64,000 bases of DNA from Achatina immaculata (Eukaryota > Mollusca > Gastropoda > Stylommatophora > Achatinidae): assembly GCA_009760885.1 (NCBI GenBank), contig CM019713.1:29444927-29508926 (forward strand). The letters run 5' to 3'. Within the stretch, counting starts at the first letter, position 1, and each line of letters opens with the position of its first letter. The notes beneath the pieces are model-generated. The model had not been told where the DNA came from, ran no database searches, and saw only the letters and a program-made list of their open reading frames with translations. The position numbers and the translations under genes were made by a program. Below, one piece after another: positions 33,815 through 44,623 of the stretch.

Positions 33815-35127
33815 AGGATAACTTGAAATTATGCACAAACTACAGAACAGTTGCCCTGATTAGTCATAATCCTGATTAGAACATAATTACATATTAGTAA
33901 AATTATGTTAAAAATCATAATGGGTAGACTTCCTAAGAAAATACAAGAAGAAGTCAATATGGTCCAAGCTGATTTTAGACAAGGAAGAGAAACAAGAGAT
34001 CATATATAAGATTAATAATAGAGAAATGCAGAGAAATTAATGTGAATCTATATTTATATTTTATAGACTATTCAAAGGCATTTGATTGTGTGTAACACCA
34101 GAAACTTAGGGAAATAATAGAAAAAATAGGATTTCCAACAAATGTGATACAATTAATATCACTGCTCTATCCAAACCAACAGGCAGCAGTGAGAATAAAC
34201 GGTGAAACAACAAGGGATCCGTCAGGGGTGCATATTGTCACCCTACTTATTTAACTTGTATACTGAAAATATAATGAGGAATGTTAGACAAGATGTAGAC
34301 AAAGAATATTACGATGCCATAAAAATTGGAGGTTATGAAATACCAGAGATTAGATATGCTGATGACACAGTATTACTGTCCACAACACAAAAGGGAATGG
34401 AAAAACTAATTATGTCAATCCATAAGAATAGTAAAGAGCAAAACCTCTTTCTTAATGCCAAGAAAACTAAATTGATGACAACTTACAAAACAAACAAGGC
34501 ATCTGAATATATATCAATGAGGAAAAATTGGAAGAGGTGGAGAGTTCTGAATATCTTGGGTCACTACTAACTAATAATGGAGATACAATGAGAGAAATTA
34601 AAAGGAGGACATCTATCGCTCTTCAAAAAGTAAAACAACTAAAGAATCTGTGGAGAGGAACAGACAGAACTACAAAAATAAGATTTTTAAGGGCATGCAT
34701 CTTCCCCATCGCAACATATGGCTGTGAGACCTGGACACTTAACAAAACAGCTGAGAAACACATAAATGCCTTTGAATGTAAATGCTACAGAAGAGTCCTT
34801 CAAATATAATGGACACAAAAAAGAACAAATATATCCATACTACAATAACTTAATATTGAAGAAGGCTGGCTAGTAAAGACGATTAAAAAGATAAAACTTA
34901 AATATTTCGACACATTAAACGTCATGATAATTTAGATGAGACCGTCTTGGAAGGTTGCATACTGGGAAAAAGAAAGAGAGAAAGACCAAGACGAAGATGG
35001 CTGCAAGACATCGTTGATAATCTGCAAATGGGTGCATCAGCAGCAGGGCATCTTGCTTACAACCGAGAGGAGAGCTGTTAGGGAGGCAAAGTTCCGCAAG
35101 GGACATGCAAATGACTGACTGATATAT
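33815..35127 (+). mobile_element. LINE family B, longest uninterrupted copy
   Basis: Starts in the RT N-terminal NYRTVALIS motif, continues through a broken palm, RQGCILSPYLFNLYTENIM, active site EIRYADDTVLLS, SSEYLGSLLTNNGDTMREIK, TKIRFLRACIFPIATYGCETWTLNK and FECKCYRRVLQ to the GRPRRRWLQ-like end. Several stops and frameshifts. It serves as the uninterrupted reference for the copy broken by LINE A at 9056-9898. The tail runs into (TA)n at 35122. Confidence 0.87.
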
Positions 35128-35620
35128 ATATATATTTGAAAACAGCCTCTTATATTCAGCACCATAGCAAGCACAGACTAATGTAAAAAAAATCAACTTA
35201 ATGTATAAAAAATGCTTGTAAAAATGCATATAAAAACAATTTCAAAGTACACCCCTATAAATGCACATTTATTTCAAACATAAGCACGTGCTTTGTTATA
35301 TCTTCATGTTTTTATGAAAATACTTTGTGATGAATACACAGAAAAAAAATTCACTTCACATTACATATTTACTAGAAGTATATATTCACATTTGTTGCGT
35401 AAATGAACTGAGAGTATGCATAATCTTTGGAAGTGGCATTTAATATAGAAGCTATATCTAACATTGTATGTAGGCGTAAACATTATCATTGTTGGCTCCC
35501 TTGAATTCACACTTACTTTTTTCTCTGTTACTTCTGTTATATAAATAAAGAACAATAAAAACGAAGAACCCTGACTTCCACAGAGAGTCGTGATTCTACA
35601 GAGTTAAGTGGATTTCGCTC
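35128..35620. other. AT-rich unique sequence
   Basis: No gene recognised. Lies between LINE B and the mariner element. Confidence 0.45.
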
Positions 35621-35625
35621 ATATA

Positions 35626-36861
35626 CGAGGGACGTCCCAAAACATGTTAACAAAGCATGTAACATCCATAAAGGTGATGTCGGACTAATGGGCATGTTCG
35701 TGGAACTTTCCATATTCGTCTTCTGGCAACGCCATGTCAGATGCTAGCACTATGCAGCACCATCTAGACGGCATCCGCAGGCTTGACTGAACCAGTGGTC
35801 CAAACAAGACGTTCATTTCTGAACACGAAGCAGGTGCTAGCTGGGGAAAATCATCGCCAGTTGGTGAAATCTATGGAGATAGTATGATGAGTCGACAGCG
35901 TATGCAGAATTTCGAACAGTGTGAATGACAACCACTGACGTAGCGCGGAGTGGCAGACTCACGACAGCGGGTACGGCAGCAAACGAAACGCGCGTCTCAC
36001 GTGCGAAACTGGAGAATAGATGAGTGACTGAACGAAGTGACGAATGACTTGAGTCTGACACGTGGAAAAGTGTCTATAATGAATTGGGATTTCAGTAAGT
36101 GTGTGCATGATCACTCCTTTCCAAGGGTCACATGGCACAGAGAATGGCAGATGCCCTGTCATTCCTGCAACACTACGCCATACATGCCAATACGTTCTGG
36201 AACGCATTATGACAAATGGCAAGACATAGCTTTACCACAGCACCCCAGATATCGAAGCGTGCAAGCATGAGTGGAAGCATCCAGGCTCCCCATGAACGTC
36301 TGTTGGCAAAGTGATGGCCACTGTGTTTTAGGATGTTGCTGGTCGATTTCATGGAAGGAGAGCAACAATTAATGCGGCTTGTACAGTGTAACACTGGAAC
36401 GTTTATGAGCTGCCATCAGAGGTCGTTGTCCTGGAATGTTGACAAAAACTGTGTTGCTCCTCTATCATAACGCTCGCCTACACGCGGCCGCTTCGATTGA
36501 AAACTCCTGCAACATTATCGGTGGGGATTTTGGACCATCCACAGTACAATTCACATCTATCGCCAAATGATTTTCACCTCTTCCCAGCTCTCAGAGAACA
36601 TCTTTGTGGCCACAGACTCCAGAGTGACGAGGATATCGAGACATCGGTGACACGGTGGATCTGTGTCTAAAACACCATATTTTATGAGACGGACTTTGAA
36701 AAACTTATCCAACATTTAGGCAAATGCCTCAGTCGTCATGGCGACCACTTGGAAAAATAAAGTGTCCATCACGGAACATGGTGTACGGTGTGTTACAGTG
36801 TCCAAATAAAGTTGCTCTAGAAATAATAATCCTTATCAGCTTACTTTCGGGGCGACCCTCG
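35626..36861 (+). mobile_element. Complete but inactivated mariner-family DNA transposon
   Basis: About 1.24 kb. The left end cgagggacgtcccaaaa and the right end (complement) cgagggtcgccccgaaa form imperfect inverted repeats, with TA immediately outside both ends (35624-35625, 36862-36863), the mariner target. The conceptual plus-strand translation near the 3' end shows HNARLH (the HDNARPH-type motif), then DFHLFPALREHLCGHR and a C-terminal DEDIETSV segment as in mariner transposases, broken by many stops and frameshifts. Dead copy. Confidence 0.88.
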
Positions 36862-36863
36862 TA

Positions 36864-39000
36864 ATTCTAATTTAAATGCCTAAGTTAAAGAACAAATGCT
36901 GGAGTTTTCAATGATAAATCCAGAAATACCAGTCACTAACAGTTTAAAAACAAATGATAACTGAGTTACAGAGACTGGACTACATAGAATGGATCTAGTT
37001 ATGCTAGACAATAGAAAAAGCAAAGGTAAAGTCATTCCACAAGAATGTGCCAACATCTGTTTCTGGAGAGAAAGTAACAATTTATAGTTCTGATTTTTTA
37101 AAATCTTTTTCAGCTTGCAAAAATTCTAAGTCAAATTTCCGAAAATAAAGGTGAGCTTACGTGCATTTTAAATTGAACTCTTTTGAAAAGAATTGCTTTT
37201 CTGGACGGAGCTTAATTACAGCTCTTAACGGAGTCTGAGGTGTGGAAGAGGTAAGGAGTGAGAGAAAAAGGAGCAGACGGGAGGGGGAAGACTGTAACTA
37301 TAAATTACATACACAAAATATTGGAGGACTTTTTGAAAAACAAAAAAAACCCCTCCCACACTGTTGGATTGTGGGAAGACAAGTTGTACTGACCTAATCA
37401 ATCACTTTGTCCAAGGCACTAAAAAAAAACAAAGAACACTGCAAGACAAAATGTACAAAATATAGCGGGAAACAAATCACTCATGTCTGTGCTAGTCCGG
37501 ACATGATGTGATGCTGAAAAGTGTCAGTTTATTCTCATCATGAAGCAAATGAATGAAAAAACGAAACAAGGCAGCTTCTTGTTTTTAACTGTCCGGGCGA
37601 TCAGTTTGAGGCACTCAGTACTGAAGCTCTTGTAAAAGTGTACCTGTAATCTTGTTAACACTGTCAGAAGTAGGCTCTGTGTAAGGCAACATTTCATTAT
37701 AATTAAACTCCCCCCCCCCTCCCTCCCCCTTTTATTTCTCTCCGATAAATCTTGAATCGTCGAGCTTGCGATATCTTTTATCGTTGATCATCATCTCATG
37801 TCATCGTTATCCCATTAAAGCCTTTTCCTGCTCTATCCATCTGTCTGTCTGTTTGTCACTCTGTTTGTCTGTCTCTGTCTGTCTCTGTCTGTCTGTCTGC
37901 CCATCTATAAGGAAAATGTAGGAGAAGCACTGGTCGAGGGGTGTGTGTGTGTGTGGGGGGGGATTTGAAAATACTACATTGTGAACATCCTAAAGTATTG
38001 CCTGCCACATTAACACAAACTACTTCTACTCCTTTTATAACTTTCCTAAAATAACGTCTTCTTGTTTCATTACTCGATAAAAGAATGCTAACACTTTTAT
38101 TATAATTGTTCCATATAAACTTAAGAAATATTTTCAAACACACTAAAGCCCATTTACGACTGACGTATATATACATATACACATACATATGCTGATAGAT
38201 TAAAAACAATATGCATGCAGTACATTGCATAAAAAAAGCGTAACAATTATTAGGTTTTTTGCTTTCATTAATGAAAAGATTACAAGGTATATCGATATTA
38301 TTTTTTTTAAATGAAGTGACGCAAATATATGAGAAGAGTACACCCAAAAGCTATGCATCTTTATATATTTAGCACTGAGCTTAGATGTTTCTGCGTGAGC
38401 CGTTTTTTTTTTTAAATATGGCCATAAACAATGAAGAAAACATGCTGAGCTAAAGCCACTGCTCACCTTTAAATTGTAGTTTATAAATTTTTAAAAAGTA
38501 TGCGCTGATTTATATAGCAACGGAACAAAAAGAAGACCCAGAAGGTTCTGAATCCAAGCTCAGCAATTATTAAAAGATTACAAGTGGCTAAAAGTAATGA
38601 TTAAAAGTAATGATTAAAAGTAATGATTAAAAACTGAATTATGTCTCTGTTATGTGTATTATTATCTAGGAAATGAAATATTGAAATTACAGCCATTTTT
38701 GGTTTTTAAAAAAAGAATTATGAAATTCTAAATGAGAGCCAAAACTGAGCCATGTTTTTCCTAAAAGTCAGAATCTGTTGTAGACATCTTTGGTCCAGTT
38801 TTCATGACAATGATCTTTGAAATTGCTGGACAGTTAATCCTTACATTCTAAGCATGTTCCAACGGATTTTCTTATATTTTTACGAAATGAAATAGCCTTA
38901 ATCTTCCGACATCAATGTTGAAATAAGTGTCTTCTTTCTCGTCTAATTTCCTGACTCTGTCTACATTAAAAGTAAAAGACAAGGCATTGAATCTTAAATG
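36864..39000. other. Unique sequence with small simple repeats
   Basis: A (GTCT)n-rich tract at about 37835-37900, a short (taatgattaaaag)x3 at 38592-38632 and C/T and G runs near 37710 and 37940. No gene supported. Confidence 0.45.
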
Positions 39001-39010
39001 TGGCTGATGT

Positions 39011-39337
39011 CTACACTCTAGCAATGGCTTGTCCTCCTGGGACTTGAACTTCCTGTGCTTCTTGGACCAAGGAACACAGAGGACAACAGCAGATGGAAAA
39101 CAGGTCGCCTAGGATGGAGCCGGAAATTGCTTTCTGGTCTCGGATTTTCCCACGAATCTTCACCGCAGCGATGATGTTGACGATGGGAATGAGGTACGCG
39201 ATGGCGCATCCGGCGCACGATTCGCCGACAGCTTCGGAGTTTTTACCGAAAGTGTAGCACGGGATGAAGTAGGAGATGATGCACAGCCCACAGTTGTCAA
39301 AGCATCCACAGATGCCGTGTTGCCAGGCCCCTGTCAT
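39011..39337 (-). CDS. PLAC8 / cornifelin-family small cysteine-rich protein
   Basis: An intact 108-residue protein matching the whole PLAC8 domain: GCFDNCGLC (11-19), a hydrophobic CIISYFIPCYTFG stretch, SCAGCAIAYLIP (40-51), the IRGKIRDQ motif (61-68) and CCCPLC (83-88) before LVQEAQEV. The length is normal for the family (about 110). Family members are membrane-associated Cys-rich proteins (animal PLAC8/cornifelin, plant PCR/FW2.2); the molecular role here is unknown. The start is secure: an in-frame TGA lies five codons upstream and the ATG has A at -3. It reads as a single exon, which could mean a compact gene or a retrocopy. It sits alone among repeats. A TATA-like box is about 125 nt upstream; no canonical AATAAA is seen within 300 nt downstream. 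Confidence 0.85.
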   Translation of the reverse strand: MTGAWQHGICGCFDNCGLCIISYFIPCYTFGKNSEAVGESCAGCAIAYLIPIVNIIAAVKIRGKIRDQKAISGSILGDLFSICCCPLCSLVQEAQEVQVPGGQAIARV

Positions 39338-39459
39338 GTTGTTGTTTGTTCACACGCGAACGAGAAGAACGAGAAAGATGGCGAATATGGATTTTTTACC
39401 TGCTTTAGACAGTACAAGATTTTCTATGACTCCAAAAAACAAACAGGTCTCAATGGAGA

Positions 39460-39466
39460 TTTTATA
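39460..39466 (-). promoter_or_regulatory. TATA-like box upstream of the PLAC8 gene
   Basis: TATAAAA on the minus strand, 123-129 nt upstream of the PLAC8-like ATG. If used, it would give a 5' UTR of roughly 95 nt that includes the in-frame stop before the ATG. The position is plausible, but this is an AT-rich genome, so chance is possible. Confidence 0.35.
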
Positions 39467-39857
39467 GAATCAAACGGCCAGCCTGGCAGGACTGAGTTAT
39501 GATAGTAAGTGAGGAAGATGATCTTCTGCGATGATCTGCCCGTCCTGAGCTTTTCCTTGAGCGTGAAGTTCAAGCACTTCAGACAGGAGTTCTTCAGACA
39601 GGAGTTCTATGAGATTTAAACAAAAACTGCTCCAAGTGACTGTTATAAAACTTACAGACTTTTCCCGAACAGGAGCTGCCAGTTGGAACAGAAAGTGTCC
39701 TTAATGTTTATGTATTTTGTCCGTCTTGTTGTAAAAATTTGAAGAGCCTGATGGACGACCTTGAAACTCTTTACTGGTTCCGGAATTCTGAAATCTGCAA
39801 ACAGTACAAACAATCAATCTTTCATATACAAACATTTTTTTTTATCCTTATTTTCTG

Positions 39858-40075
39858 GACGTCTGAGAGGTCGCAGTGGTTAGGGCGTTCTCTTATGTCC
39901 ACCACGATGAAGTCGTCTGTTTGAGTCCGGATGGAGGAGCCCCAGTCACCCAGCTCTAGAAATGGGTACTTGGTTACTTCTGGAGATGGGGAACGAACTA
40001 AGAGACTTTTTTTTTTCAAAGGGTTAAGAATGGGGCACGCAGGGCCGTCTTACATTCCGCCCTTCACCTGCATTT
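39858..40075 (+). mobile_element. tRNA-derived SINE
   Basis: A-box-like gaggtcgcagtggttagggc and B-box-like gtttgagtccgg, then the body cccagtcacccagctctaga, aatgggtacttggttac and gagatgggga, ending near ggcacgcagggccgtcttac. Shares the central domain with 29608-29753 and 54462-54640; the head is better preserved here. Confidence 0.72.
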
Positions 40076-40296
40076 GTTATTGAAAGTAATAAGCATGAAG
40101 AGGCAAAGAAAGAAAGAAATAAACCCTCTCCTGTCCACACACTCCACACACTCCACACTCTGATTTGTGTAACTACATGAAATAAACTTAATCACATTCT
40201 CACATTCATTCTAAACTAATAAATTTATAGAAAAGCAGTATCAGAAATACACCAATCGAGCCATACTTTTGATTAAACTAATTTAGACTTAGACAG

Positions 40297-40570
40297 ATTG
40301 AAGAAGGCTGGCTAGTAAAGAGGATTAAAGAGAGAAAACTTAAATATTTTGGACACATTAAACGTCATGATAATTTAGAGAAGACCGTATTGGAAGGATA
40401 CATAATGGGAAAAAGAAAAAGAGGAAGACCAAAACGAAGATGGCTGCAAGACATCGTTGATGATCTGCAAATGGATGCAGCAGCAGGCCATATTGCTCAC
40501 AACCGAGAGGCCTACAGGAGTGTTGTTTGGGAGGCAAAGTTTCGCAAGGGACATGCAAATGAATGAATGA
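40297..40570 (+). mobile_element. LINE family B 274-bp 3' end with perfect 12-bp target duplication
   Basis: C-terminal segment (GKRKRGRPKRRWLQDIVDD) and the terminus gcaagggacatgcaaatgaa plus (TGAA)n. Flanked by AGACTTAGACAG at 40285-40296 and 40571-40582. Defines the LINE B 3' end and tail precisely. Confidence 0.92.
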
Positions 40571-40584
40571 AGACTTAGACAGTA

Positions 40585-40785
40585 CATATACCTATACTTT
40601 TCACATACGCAAGTACATATATATATATACATATATACATATATTCACACACATATATTCACATGTATACACATGAACACATAAACACACACATATATGT
40701 ACACGAACATATAAACACATATATATATACACATACATATGCATGTACAGACTTGCACATATTCATACATATGTACGTACACACA
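40585..40785. repeat. (TA)n/(CA)n-rich cryptic simple sequence
   Basis: A mixture of atatac, acacat and related motifs; low complexity. Confidence 0.8.
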
Positions 40786-41399
40786 AGGGGAAGGGTAAGG
40801 TAGCCAGATGTGGCGCTGACTACATCGCCGTTGTTCTTTGTAACAAACGAATAATTGCTGCACAAAGTATATACAACTAAGTATCTAACTATACACGAAG
40901 CCACTGCAGTAAAGCTGTGATAACAAAATGTATAAACTAAGAACAAAGTAGGAACAGCTTTAATAATTAACGAGCATACAGTTCTGACGTTTCTGTGTGA
41001 ACCTTAATCATACAAAAACACACAGGGCGAAGAAGTAGAGAGAGAGAGAAGATAAAATATAAATTCACATGAATACTATGTAAAAAATACGAATGGAAAC
41101 AATAGAATAAAATGAAATGAATGCAGCACTTGGCTGTGACTTGTAAGAAGCTGTGGTTTGTAAGAGACTGTGTTCAGAAGTGCGCATGGTGGAGTGTAGA
41201 TGATGTTTAAACGGAGACCTGTGATGTGCGGTAGGTGGGTCGCAAATAAGGAGGGGGAGGGGAGATGAACAGTGGACAGGGGAGAGGATGATACAATGGT
41301 ACTCTAGTCAGGAGAAAGTGGAATAGGTAATTATAGTTGGGGTAGAGGGGTTGTAATCTGATGCTGTAATGAGGTTCTGAATTATGTGTTACAAGTGAG
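40786..41399. other. Unique sequence, possible SINE tail fragment
   Basis: About 40 nt near 40790-40830 (gtagccagatgtggcgctga) resembles the SINE 3' body. The rest is unrecognised. Confidence 0.35.
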
Positions 41400-41900
41400 A
41401 AAGGAGTGGAAATTAGTGCAGAGAGATTAAGATTGTAGAAGAGGGGAATGTTACGTGTAGCTGAATTGCGAGTTCAGACCATGCGGATCCAAAGTCCCAT
41501 ATTCCTAAATATAGCGGTTCTCAAGCCCTATGCGGCTTCTGTCATCAGCGTGACATTGTTTCATGGCTATTACCAGAAAATCAGACTTGTCTCTGTGGTT
41601 TGGGAGGGGGGGGGGCCATTGAAATGATTAAGGACTAGTATCGAAGCATGCTGAGTGATATTATACAAACGTTTCAGCATGCGATCACCTAACCTGAGAC
41701 TAGTTTCACCAATACAAGTTATCCTGCATCTTTTACATACAATGGCATATATCACATTGCTGGACTCGCATATGAATCCCTCACGGCGAGTTGATGACAG
41801 TTTTTGGAAAGGTGATCGTTTTCGTTTCCCAGACTACAGGGGAGGTAACACAGCGGGGGGGGGGGGTTACATTTTCTGATGTCAACATGTGCAAAGTTCC
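41400..41900 (-). mobile_element. Penelope-like element remnant (GIY-YIG endonuclease region)
   Basis: Minus-strand translation gives VIYAIVCKRCRITCIGETSL followed by RLGDRM and an N-terminal-His-like LNHFNGP motif, the arrangement of the GIY-YIG endonuclease of Penelope-like retroelements (the second motif reads CIG instead of YIG). Downstream GLWIRMV resembles the family's C-terminal motif. Frameshifts and stops; no RT part seen. It could instead be a small GIY-YIG gene remnant. Confidence 0.6.
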
Positions 41901-42708
41901 GCTTCAGGTGGCTGTGGACCATAGCCATGATAACTGATAATGTATCTGATAACTTCTTGTGCATCGTCAAAAATAACAAGCGAAGAAACTAAAGTTTGAA
42001 TTTTACTTAAAACTAAGTAAACGGTATCGAAAAATTATCACAAAATTGTTCCGTAAAAGACACATGTGTTGAAAACGAAATGTTACGATAAAAAAATGGA
42101 TAGCTTAGACTGTATGACGTAAAATCTGTAATCAGAAAATGTACTACCTGCTTTCCTATAAAGGGCAATTACAGCTGTTCAACAAATGTCGAATAGTCAT
42201 TAACAGTTATTTCCTTTAGGCTACAAGGTAAAAGTACAGACACTGTGACCTAAAATGTTTATATTAACTAAGGTCAGGTCTAACGAAATATTGATGAACG
42301 TCGAAGCTATGCTCACCTCGGTTATTTCTTTTCTGGCTTTTGGTTTAACCATTTTTTTTAAACCAGGAGAGGGTTTTTTTCCCTTTTGCTTTAACAAAAA
42401 AAAAACATAACACTGAAGGAATAATTCATATGGTAAAAACATACAGAAAAATACCGGATTGTCTAGAAATATTGGACCATAATTTAAACCTACACGAGTA
42501 GAGAAGTGAGAAATAAGAAAGCTCACAGGTAATGTAGAGTGTGGTGTGCGTAGAAGGAAAGAGGGACTGTGAAGAAAAGGTAGAGGAGAGTAAAGATAAA
42601 TTACCAACTTTACCTAAACCCCACCCCCACCCCAGAAAAACAGGTTATCTAAGAAGATAACTGTAGATAATTCTCTTCCTGCCGTTAGTAACATTCATGG
42701 CCTTGGAA
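41901..42708. other. Unique sequence without recognised features
   Basis: No supported gene or element. Confidence 0.45.
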
Positions 42709-42872
42709 GCAACATAAGTCAGATCAAATAACTGTTTACATAAGTCAATGAAATAACTGTTTACATAAATCAATGAAATAACTGTTTACATAAGTCAATG
42801 AAATAACTGTTTACATAGGTCAATGAAATAATTATTTACAAAAGTCAGATCAAATAACTGTTTACAAAAGCC
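42709..42872. repeat. 25-bp minisatellite
   Basis: Six to seven copies of aataactgtttacataagtc plus aatga. Confidence 0.88.
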
Positions 42873-43039
42873 ATGTTCGGGTTTTTTTTTTGTGTGCGTT
42901 CAAATATTAAACCGTTGCATAAGCTAACTATAAGTAAGCATCATGATGTTATTATTATATTGTATATGTAGTCTTGAGAGTTTAGCTTGTGTAGTACAAT
43001 ATTAACAGATAGCATGTGTTTGGTTGAAATATTTATAGT

Positions 43040-43200
43040 AAAAAAACGTGTTTTAAGATTATATTTTAAGATTTATATATAGAGAAGCTTAGATTTTTAG
43101 ACTGTAATATATTTAGAGAAGGCTAGATTTTAAGATTATATTTTAAGTTTTATATATAGAGAAGCTTATATTTTAAGATTATAATACATTTATAGAAGCC
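43040..43200. repeat. Imperfect AT-rich repeat
   Basis: Three degenerate copies of a block containing ttttaagattatattttaag and atatatagagaagctt. Confidence 0.65.
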
Positions 43201-43395
43201 TTTACGAGTTTAAGCTTCAGGCTATGTGAAATATATACAAACATATAACAAATTCTTGTTATAATCATCATAACACGAACTTTATTATTTATCATAAATT
43301 GTATCACTAAATGTTCTGTTCTACAGCAAAATGCTGTCAACATATAGCACGCGTAAATTATAAGCTGCTCACATGTACGTATATGTGGCTAATAA

Positions 43396-43496
43396 TAATG
43401 CCCAGATAAGAACACTCTTGGGTTAGAACACTACTCAGATAAGCACACTCTTGCCTTAGAACACTCCTCAGATAAGCACACTTTTGACTTAGAACA
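43396..43496. repeat. 33-bp minisatellite, left part (split by LINE D)
   Basis: Three to four copies of cagataagcacactcttg plus acttagaacactc. The same array resumes at 44624. Confidence 0.9.
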
Positions 43497-44623
43497 ATCA
43501 ATCAGTCAAGTGCCGTGCTGTGTGGCGTAGGTGATCATTTCTCTCCACAATTCCCTGTCTTTAGACTTGATTATGGGATCCACCAGTGGCTTTCTTCCTA
43601 GCCACAATGACAGCCCATCCAGTAACGTCTCTCTTTGTCTTCCTCTGTCTCCTCTTCCCTCAACCTTTCCAGTCGCCACAATGTATTCCCAATTTCTCTC
43701 TTCTCAGAAAATGTCCTACAAATCTCGCTTGTCTGCCTCTGATCTTTGCTGTAATTTGCTTTTTAACTCCAACCTCTCTTAAGACTTCTTCGTTGGTTTT
43801 CTTAGCTGTCCATGATACCTTCAACATCCTTCTTATGAACCACACTTCCATGGCCTCCACTTCTCGCTATACTCTCTTATTCATGGACCATGCTTCACAT
43901 CCATAAAACAGAATTGGCTCGATGTAACATTTAAGTACTCGGAATCTTGTTTCCATTGATATGGATCTGTTGCACAAGATGTTTCTCATTTTCTGGAATG
44001 CTGACTTGGCCTGAGCACGTCTGCTTTTTATTTCGTTGTGACATTTCCCATCAGTTGTTATAATTGCCCCTAAGTACTTGAATCTATCAACTTGTTTCAG
44101 TTCTGTGCCATCGATGGTAATCCTACATTTTGGTGGTATTTTTTTCTTTGAGATGACCATCACTTCAGTCTTATTTTTATTCAGACTGAGACCTTTACTT
44201 TTACTTTCACGAACCACGACGTTCAGAAGAGCCGTAGCTCCTCTTTACTTTTAGCAATCAGAACCGTGTCGTCTGCATATCTTAAGTTGTTAAGGTTGTA
44301 CCCGCCAGCTGATATTCCTGGCAAGCTCTCTATATTTCTCATTATGTTTTCGCCGTACAAGGAGAATAGGTCAGGAGATATAACACATCCTTGTCTCACT
44401 CCAAATGTTATGTCTTGGAATGCTCCTATTTGGTTCTCTACCTTCATTGCTGCTAATTGCTGCTGGTATATGTTTTTTGATGAGTTTCAGATCTTTCCCA
44501 TCTATGTTGATGTCTTCCAGCATTCTTATAATTTCTGTGTGTCTCACTTTATCGGATGCTTTACAGTAGTCTATGAAGCATAAGGATCTAAACAGACCTA
44601 TACTTAAGCTTCATAGACTACTG
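43497..44623 (-). mobile_element. LINE family D, 5'-truncated, with inverted 5' junction
   Basis: Minus strand: FIDYC (truncated palm), VRQGCVISPDLFSLYGENIM, active site NLRYADDTVLIA, LSLNKNKTEVMV, FKYLGAIITTDGKCHNEIK, RVLKCYIEPILFYGCEAW and EAMEVWFIRRMLKVSWTAKK, ending at about 43497. Two frameshifts (about 44220 and 43863). At its 5' end (44564-44623) 21-nt inverted arms with one mismatch join the element to the array, as in twin-primed insertions. Confidence 0.88.
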
